Shown in pieces: positions 6,437-10,294 of a stretch of 10,294 bases of DNA. Within the stretch, counting starts at the first letter, position 1; each line of letters begins with the position of its first letter. A model generated the notes under the pieces. The model saw nothing but the letters and a program-made list of their open reading frames with translations. It searched no databases and was not told the origin of the DNA. Origin of the DNA: Euzebyaceae bacterium (GTDB taxonomy: Bacteria > Actinomycetota > Nitriliruptoria > Euzebyales > Egibacteraceae); the NCBI GenBank assembly GCA_013696915.1, contig JACCXR010000021.1:1-10294 (forward strand), written 5' to 3'. A program made the translations under genes and the position numbers.

Positions 6437-7149
6437 TGCACTCCCTCGGTCGTCTCGAGCGGCACGCCGCTGCCGGCAGCCGGAGTTTCGGGGACGGGTG
6501 TCCCGGTCGGGGCGGGGAGCGGGGTCGCGGGCGGCGTCGCCGGTGCCACCGGAACGCTACCCTCCGCGCCGGGCAGCGCGGGCGGCGGCGGCACCAGGGC
6601 GAACGTGCGGCCGCTCCAGGTGGTGGCGAGGACCGGGAACCCGCCCTCGCCCTCGGCGACGGCCACGGTCTCCACCAGGATCGCCCGCGGCACCTCGAAC
6701 TCGAGGCGGCGGAAGAAGTCGACCGCCTGGAAGTAGCCGCCCTCGACGGTCATGGTCAGGATGAGCTCGCCGAGGACCAGCGTCGGCTCGCCGGTGGCCG
6801 GGGCGTCGAGCACGGGGGTGGGCTCGCCGAAGGTCCAGGTGAGGATCTCGACGCCCGCCGCCTGGGCCGCGGCGTCGATCTGGGTGAGGATCTCGGGCTG
6901 CGCGGTGCCGACGGGTATGAAGGCGTCGAGCCGGGCGAGCGCGTCGTTGATCTCGTCCTCGCGGGCGCGGATGTTCTCGAGCATGCTGATCTGGTTGCGC
7001 AGCTGCTGCTGCTGCCCCAGCAGCGCCTGCGTCTCGACCTCGAGGGCGGCCTGCTCGTCGACGGCCGGCTGGTAGAGCAGGAAGAACCACGCGATCGTCA
7101 GGAGCACCGCGACCCCGAGGCCGGCGAGCGCGATCCGCTTGCCGGTCAC
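6433..7149 (-). CDS. pilO: PilO-type pilus assembly protein with Pro-rich C-terminal tail
   Basis: PilO pairs with PilN in the inner-membrane alignment complex that links the pilus platform to outer parts. The 238 residues show a short N-terminus, one membrane helix (about 6-26), a Gln/Glu-rich coiled coil (about 29-75) and the P-V-G-T-A-Q-P-E-I-L-T-Q-I segment at 79-91. Then comes a ferredoxin-like domain to about 185, with G-G-Y-F-Q-A-V-D-F-F-R-R-L-E at 137-150, the typical PilO block in which the helix packs under the sheet. Unusually, residues 187-238 form a tail rich in Pro, Ala and Thr starting with four prolines. The start is a GTG overlapping the pilN stop (GTGA), and the stop overlaps the next gene in the same way. 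Family assignment rests on architecture, these blocks and position after pilN. Confidence 0.88.
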   Translation of the reverse strand: MTGKRIALAGLGVAVLLTIAWFFLLYQPAVDEQAALEVETQALLGQQQQLRNQISMLENIRAREDEINDALARLDAFIPVGTAQPEILTQIDAAAQAAGVEILTWTFGEPTPVLDAPATGEPTLVLGELILTMTVEGGYFQAVDFFRRLEFEVPRAILVETVAVAEGEGGFPVLATTWSGRTFALVPPPPALPGAEGSVPVAPATPPATPLPAPTGTPVPETPAAGSGVPLETTEGVQ

Positions 7150-7868
7150 TGCGGCACCTCGGGGGGCAGGCCCTCGGCGTAGCGGTTGGTGCGGGCGCTG
7201 CCATTGACGTCGACCTGGCCTTGGAACTGGGTCACCGGGGTGTCGCCGATCTCCTCGGTCCCCGCCTGGGTCAGGAAGGAGTCCGAGAAGCTCTCAACGT
7301 CGTCGAACCGGACGATCGCGGTCTCGACGCCGGGAGCGTAGCCCTCGATGGAGTAGCCCGCGAAGACAATCGTGCCGATGGCCTCCTCGGTGAGCGGACC
7401 GGGCGCCGGCGCCGGCACGGGCGCCGGCGTAGGCGGGGGCGTCGGGGCGGGCGTCGGTGCCGGGGCCGGCGGCACGGGTGCGGCGTCGGGGAGGGGCTGG
7501 TCGAGCGTGCCGGTGAGCGAGCGCAGCGACGACGTGGTCGGGAAGGTCAGCGACAGGTCGTTGAGCAGGGTGGCCCAGGACACCTCCGGCGCCATGGCGT
7601 CGGTCAGGAGGGCGCTGCGGGACTCCAGGCGACCGGCGAGCAGCCGGTAGCTGTCCAGGGCCACCAGCTCGCTCTGGAGCTGCGCGGTCTGCGCGAGCGC
7701 GAGGTCGCGCTCCTCCCGAGCCCGGTCGACGTCGGCCGCCTTTAGCGCCAGTACGACCGCGAGCACGCCGCACCACAGCAGGACACCGGCGACGGTGTAC
7801 CCGACCGTCCTGCGAGTGCGGATCCGCTCCTCGTATTCGCGGGGGAGCAGGTTGACCTTGACGCTCAC
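7146..7868 (-). CDS. pilN: PilN-type pilus assembly protein with Pro/Ala-rich insertion
   Basis: PilN is a single-pass membrane protein whose cytoplasmic N-terminus docks into PilM. The 240 residues begin M-S-V-K-V-N-L-L-P-R-E-Y, containing the V/I-N-L-L-P motif known to bind PilM. A membrane helix spans about 22-42 and a coiled coil about 46-85. The extracytoplasmic domain runs from about 95 to 232 and is split by a Pro/Ala/Thr-rich insertion at 127-158, including PPP at 144-146. After the insertion come F-A-G-Y-S-I-E-G-Y-A (169-178) and F-D-D-V-E-S-F-S-D-S-F-L (188-199), matching the PilN ferredoxin-like fold. The GTG at 7868 overlaps the pilM stop (GTGA). The frame stays open far upstream, but that stretch is antiparallel-free overlap with pilM and is not coding. 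The C-terminus overlaps pilO. Confidence 0.91.
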   Translation of the reverse strand: MSVKVNLLPREYEERIRTRRTVGYTVAGVLLWCGVLAVVLALKAADVDRAREERDLALAQTAQLQSELVALDSYRLLAGRLESRSALLTDAMAPEVSWATLLNDLSLTFPTTSSLRSLTGTLDQPLPDAAPVPPAPAPTPAPTPPPTPAPVPAPAPGPLTEEAIGTIVFAGYSIEGYAPGVETAIVRFDDVESFSDSFLTQAGTEEIGDTPVTQFQGQVDVNGSARTNRYAEGLPPEVPQ

Positions 7869-8902
7869 TCCGTCGCCCCGAGCGCAAGGCCGATCGCTAC
7901 CGCGAGGTACGGCTCCGCCTCCGCGAGCTGGTCCGGGTCGACGCCGACCTTGCCGATCTTCAGCTCCTGCATGGGGTGCCCGCGGTCGACGGGGATTCCC
8001 AGCGCGTCGGCGAGCCGGTCGCGCAGGCCGGGAAGCTGGCTCGCGCCGCCCGAGACGACCGCGCGGCCGACCTGGATCGCGTTCGGCTGGGCGCGGTAGT
8101 AGTCGAGCGAGCCGCGGATCTCGTCGACGAAGCGACCCGCGCGCTCGACGACCAGGCTCGCCTCGTCGCTGCCCGGGGTGAGGTCGGCGGCCTTCATGCC
8201 CTCCGCCTGCTCGTGGGAGATGCCGAGCGCCGCCTGGAGGGAGTCGGTGATCGCGTTGCCGCCCATCAGCAGGATGCGGACGAAGCGCGGGATGCCGGCC
8301 TCGTGGACCACGAGGTTGGTCACCGCGGCGCCGGCGTCGACGAGGAGCTCGCCCTCGCCGCCCGCGAGGATCGCGTCGGGGCGCGACAGGCTCCGCAGCA
8401 TCGCGAAGGCGTCCAGGTCGAGCAGCATCGGCTGCAGCCTGGCCTGGCGGGCGGCGGCGACGACCGAATCGACCATGCCGCGGGCCGCGGCGACGAGGAG
8501 GATCTTGCTGAGCCGGTTGCCGTCGACCTCGTGCTCGGCGAGCACGTGGAAGTCCAGGACGGCCTGCTCGACGGGGATCGGGATGTAGTCCTGGACCTGG
8601 AAATCCAGCGACTTCCGCAGTTCGGCCTCGGGGAGGTACGGCAGGTCGACCTCGCGGACGACGACCTGCTGGTTGGCGACCCCCATCGCGACCTTGCGGC
8701 CCTTGAAGCCGTAGCGTTTCCACAGGGTCTTCAGCACCTCGACGACGGCCTCGGGGTCGGCGATCTCGCCGTCGCGCACCGCCCCAGGGGGCAGCAGCAC
8801 CTGGCCGAGGCGGTCCAGCGTCGCGGGTCCGCTGCCGGGCCGCGTGACCTGGGCCGCCCGCACGGCGCTGGAGCCGATGTCGAGGCCGATCGCCGATGGC
8901 AC
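7865..8902 (-). CDS. pilM: PilM, actin-like type IV pilus assembly ATPase
   Basis: PilM is a cytoplasmic actin/FtsA-fold protein that binds nucleotide and the PilN N-terminus and anchors the alignment complex on the cytoplasmic face. The 345 residues carry phosphate-1 G-L-D-I-G-S-S-A-V at 6-14 and the F-Q-V-Q-D-Y-I-P-I-P-V-E-Q block at 101-113, a PilM signature. They also carry L-D-L-D-A-F-A-M at 161-168, phosphate-2 V-D-A-G-A-A-V-T-N at 188-196 followed by M-G-G-N-A-I-T, and the adenosine motif S-G-G-A-S-Q-L at 284-290. Phosphate-2 has D-A-G-A where D-I-G-A is usual. The start is GTG at 8902, 5 bp after the HTH gene, with only a weak ribosome binding site. The stop overlaps pilN. Length and motifs are complete. 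Confidence 0.96.
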   Translation of the reverse strand: MPSAIGLDIGSSAVRAAQVTRPGSGPATLDRLGQVLLPPGAVRDGEIADPEAVVEVLKTLWKRYGFKGRKVAMGVANQQVVVREVDLPYLPEAELRKSLDFQVQDYIPIPVEQAVLDFHVLAEHEVDGNRLSKILLVAAARGMVDSVVAAARQARLQPMLLDLDAFAMLRSLSRPDAILAGGEGELLVDAGAAVTNLVVHEAGIPRFVRILLMGGNAITDSLQAALGISHEQAEGMKAADLTPGSDEASLVVERAGRFVDEIRGSLDYYRAQPNAIQVGRAVVSGGASQLPGLRDRLADALGIPVDRGHPMQELKIGKVGVDPDQLAEAEPYLAVAIGLALGATE

Positions 8903-8907
8903 CGCCG

Positions 8908-9123
8908 TCAGCCCTGGGACCCGGTGACCTGCGTCGAGCCGGCGTCGAGGTACGCGGCCAGGTCACGGGCGCGGATCCGGAAGTTCTTGCCGACGCGGAT
9001 CGCGGGCAGCTGGCCTGACTTGATCAGCCGGTACACGGTCATGTTCGACACGCGCATGTGCCCGGCCACCTCGGCGACCGTCCACAGCGCGTCGTCCCCG
9101 AGCGACCCCCGGTGCGCGGCCAT
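8908..9123 (-). CDS. Small excisionase/BldC-type helix-turn-helix DNA-binding protein
   Basis: The 71 residues hold a single winged helix-turn-helix of the MerR-like, excisionase-type family. L-W-T-V-A-E-V-A-G-H-M-R-V-S (13-26) forms the first helices, N-M-T-V-Y-R-L-I-K-S-G (27-37) the recognition helix, L-P-A-I-R-V-G-K-N-F-R-I (39-50) the wing, and R-D-L-A-A-Y-L (53-59) the last helix. There is no ligand or dimerisation domain. Such proteins act as excisionases on mobile elements or, like BldC of Streptomyces, as small transcription regulators. No integrase or attachment site is in view, so regulation of the downstream pil operon is the better guess. The ATG at 9123 has GAGAGG at 9131-9136, 7 nt upstream. 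It is the first gene of the long operon. Confidence 0.88.
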   Translation of the reverse strand: MAAHRGSLGDDALWTVAEVAGHMRVSNMTVYRLIKSGQLPAIRVGKNFRIRARDLAAYLDAGSTQVTGSQG

Positions 9124-9130
9124 GCCTCAT

Positions 9131-9136
9131 CCTCTC
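9131..9136 (-). promoter_or_regulatory. Shine-Dalgarno for the HTH gene
   Basis: GAGAGG on the minus strand with a 7-nt spacer to the ATG at 9123. It supports this start over the other-frame ATG at 9130, which opens an Arg/Gly-rich frame with no family match. Confidence 0.65.
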
Positions 9137-9223
9137 CGCGGACCCGTGCGCCGGCCCACCCTGGTCTGCGGCTGCCGCCGGGGAGACCGCCAACCCTCCT
9201 CCCCTGCCCATGCGGGAGGCACA

Positions 9224-9255
9224 ACATTGGTCACATCTTGAACATCAGCCACTAC
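9224..9255 (-). repeat. Short direct repeats with 9-bp period
   Basis: On the minus strand GATGT occurs at 9242-9246 and again at 9233-9237. AATGT is at 9224-9228, and a looser copy GTAGT is at 9251-9255. All start exactly 9 bp apart, with 4-bp spacers that differ in sequence. The array overlaps the -10 element and spacer of the candidate promoter. Direct (not inverted) repeats about one helical turn apart suit a small protein binding head to tail, as described for BldC. The proposed binder, the adjacent HTH protein, is inference. Confidence 0.45.
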
Positions 9256-9264
9256 AGCCGTCAA
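9235..9264 (-). promoter_or_regulatory. Candidate housekeeping-sigma promoter of the pil-aro operon
   Basis: TTGACG at 9259-9264 matches the -35 consensus at five of six positions. CAAGAT at 9235-9240 is a weaker -10 with the important A2, A5 and T6. The spacer is 18 bp. The surrounding 50 bp is clearly richer in A and T than the rest of the window. Transcription would start near 9228, leaving a leader of about 105 nt before the HTH gene. It is the only convincing promoter-like site I found for the eleven downstream genes. Confidence 0.45.
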
Positions 9265-9425
9265 GCCTAACGCCGCCAGACCCCTGCCCGGGGAAGGCGC
9301 ACGCCAAGCGGTCGCGGGCGCGGTGCGGGCGGCAGGCGGGCAGAGCCTACCGGGCGGGGGTGTGCCGGCAAGCATCGGCGCGCAAGGCAGCGAGCGGCCT
9401 CGCAGCTCGGTTCGGGCGGCATCGG

Positions 9426-10294
9426 TCAGCCGACGGCGGTCAGCACTCGGTCGTCGCCCTCCGTCGGCTGAGGCGGCCGAGGTTCCACGGCCCTGGCCGA
9501 GTCGACCACCACCATCGCGACGCCGACGAGGACTGCTGCCGCCATCAGCCACTGCGGCGCCCCGGGTAGGAACGCCGGGTAGAGCAGCGGCCAGATGTAC
9601 AGGCCGCTACCGTCCCGCGCGGCGACGAAGGCGGCAATCGCCACGAGGGCGAGGACACGAACCGGTATCCAGTGGTAATCGGCGCCGACCGGATCGAAGA
9701 GGAGACGCACCGCCTCGATCGTGACCGGGACCGCCCACAGCCCATGCGCGTGCCCGCGAAGTCGCCACGCCACCAACCCCGCGACCACGAGGGTCGCCGC
9801 TCCTTGCGCCAGCCGCAGCCGCCACCCGAACGGCGCGTCCACGCCGAGCAGTGGGACCAGGGCCGACTGCGGTCGGACAGTCCACGCGAACCGGTGCATG
9901 GCGAAGTCGCCGAAGATCGCGAAGGGCGCGTACGCGGCCACGCTCGCCGCGCCGGCGACGACGGCGCCCTTCGCGGCGGCCTGCAGCGACGGTGCGAGGA
10001 GGAGCACCGGAACGCCGAGCACGCCCCAGGTCTCCCAGGCGGCCGACAGGGCCAGCAGGAGTGCTGCCTGCGTCGTGGCCCCCCGAAGGGAGGCGCGCGC
10101 CGCGAGCGTCCACAGCACGACGATGGCGAACTGCGCGGGGTGGCCGGCGAGGTAGAGCTGGCTGCCGAAGCCCTGCGCCACGGCGACGACCCCGGCGAGC
10201 AGCAGGAGTGCCCGCGGGGCGGACCGCGTGCACCGCTCGAACGGCAGCGTGACCAGGCCGATGACGCCGAACGTCACGGCGAGCTGGAGGACGA
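9426..10294 (-). CDS. Polytopic membrane protein, C-terminal part (possible GT87/DUF2029-like)
   Basis: The frame is open to the right edge, so the N-terminus lies outside; the GTG at 10277 need not be the start. About 288 residues are visible, with roughly eight hydrophobic segments and a polar tail of about 25 residues ending R-V-L-T-A-V-G. Counting from the GTG codon, a G-H-P motif occurs at 45-47 after a hydrophobic stretch. A F-A-M-H-R-F-A-W-T-V-R-P block follows at 125-136, and Y-H-W-I-P-V-R lies near 207. The G-H-P motif followed by alternating helices recalls the GT87/DUF2029 polyprenyl-phosphomannose-dependent glycosyltransferases of Actinobacteria. I see no catalytic aspartate in the visible part, so that is a low-confidence guess. 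It is separated from the pil operon by 302 bases and is probably unrelated to it. Confidence 0.7.
   Translation of the reverse strand, partial: VLQLAVTFGVIGLVTLPFERCTRSAPRALLLLAGVVAVAQGFGSQLYLAGHPAQFAIVVLWTLAARASLRGATTQAALLLALSAAWETWGVLGVPVLLLAPSLQAAAKGAVVAGAASVAAYAPFAIFGDFAMHRFAWTVRPQSALVPLLGVDAPFGWRLRLAQGAATLVVAGLVAWRLRGHAHGLWAVPVTIEAVRLLFDPVGADYHWIPVRVLALVAIAAFVAARDGSGLYIWPLLYPAFLPGAPQWLMAAAVLVGVAMVVVDSARAVEPRPPQPTEGDDRVLTAVG

Larger units (their letters stand above)
9124..9425. other. Intergenic region between the membrane protein gene and the HTH operon
   Basis: These 302 bases hold the candidate promoter, the 9-bp repeats and the HTH gene's leader. The part from about 9280 to 9425, next to the membrane protein stop, is very G+C-rich, and I see no gene, tRNA or clear terminator there. 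A 5-bp-stem hairpin (9390-9403) is too weak to call. The leader (about 9124-9228) is G-rich on the minus strand; I recognise no riboswitch in it. Confidence 0.6.

Noticed and set aside
5613..6764. Plus-strand frames opposite the PilP-like gene, with poly-Ser stretches
   Set aside because: The Ser runs are the complement of the GAC tract. There is no family match, and the minus-strand gene is fully explained by operon context and domain layout.
7869..8966. Long minus-strand open frame continuing upstream from pilN through the whole of pilM
   Set aside because: It is an Arg/Gly/Pro-rich shadow of pilM in another frame. The GTG at 7868 gives the family-typical PilN start with the N-L-L-P motif.
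9124..9228. Possible c-di-GMP or other riboswitch in the leader of the HTH-pil operon
   Set aside because: Considered because pilus operons elsewhere use such switches, but I could not find the conserved core of any class I know. A covariance-model search would decide it.
9390..9403. Hairpin after the membrane protein gene (GCGAG/CTCGC) as a terminator
   Set aside because: Only a 5-bp stem and no T-tract. Such stems are common at this G+C content.
8908..9425. Remnant of an integrated mobile element around the excisionase-like gene
   Set aside because: No integrase, transposase, tRNA or flanking repeat is visible, and composition and codon use match the neighbours.

Overview
The window is a G+C-rich stretch in which every gene I can support lies on the minus strand. 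The G+C content, the frequent GTG starts, the small excisionase-type helix-turn-helix gene and the aroC-aroK-aroB-aroQ-pepQ-efp-nusB order suggest an actinobacterial chromosome. A deep-branching lineage such as Thermoleophilia or Rubrobacteria fits best, because those lineages are expected to carry PilM/PilN/PilO-type pilus genes. The class-level placement is inference from layout and protein style, not from a phylogeny.

Read in the direction of transcription (right to left), the layout is as follows. (1) At 9426-10294 is the C-terminal part of a polytopic membrane protein; its start lies beyond the window. (2) At 9124-9425 is an intergenic region with a plausible minus-strand promoter and a set of 9-bp-spaced short direct repeats. 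(3) At 8908-9123 is a 71-residue excisionase/BldC-like DNA-binding protein. (4) At 5480-8902 is a type IV pilus assembly-platform module: pilM, pilN, pilO and a PilP-like protein. The last has a large aspartate-rich insertion of thrombospondin type 3 (calcium-binding) character. (5) At 2117-5455 is a shikimate block: aroC, aroK, aroB, aroQ. (6) At 1-2060 are an M24 Xaa-Pro peptidase, translation elongation factor P (efp) and the start of nusB, which runs off the left edge.

The eleven genes from the HTH gene to nusB look like one long transcription unit. Six junctions are stop/start overlaps, GTGA or ATGA of 4 bp, or TGATG for efp-nusB. The remaining gaps are 5 to 56 bp, and the only convincing promoter is upstream of the HTH gene. 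All four pilus genes start with GTG, while aroC, aroK, aroB, pepQ, efp and nusB start with ATG.

Functionally, PilM (cytoplasmic actin-like), PilN and PilO (single-pass, coiled-coil) and the PilP-like protein should form the inner-membrane alignment complex of a type IV pilus or related machine. The aro genes supply four of the seven steps to chorismate. The most unusual part is the pilus module. PilN, PilO and the PilP-like protein all carry long Pro-rich low-complexity segments outside the membrane, and the PilP-like protein adds the acidic TSP3-like block and a C-terminal domain with the protein's only two cysteines. This looks like a form of the PilMNOP complex adapted to a cell envelope different from that of the Proteobacteria in which it was characterised.
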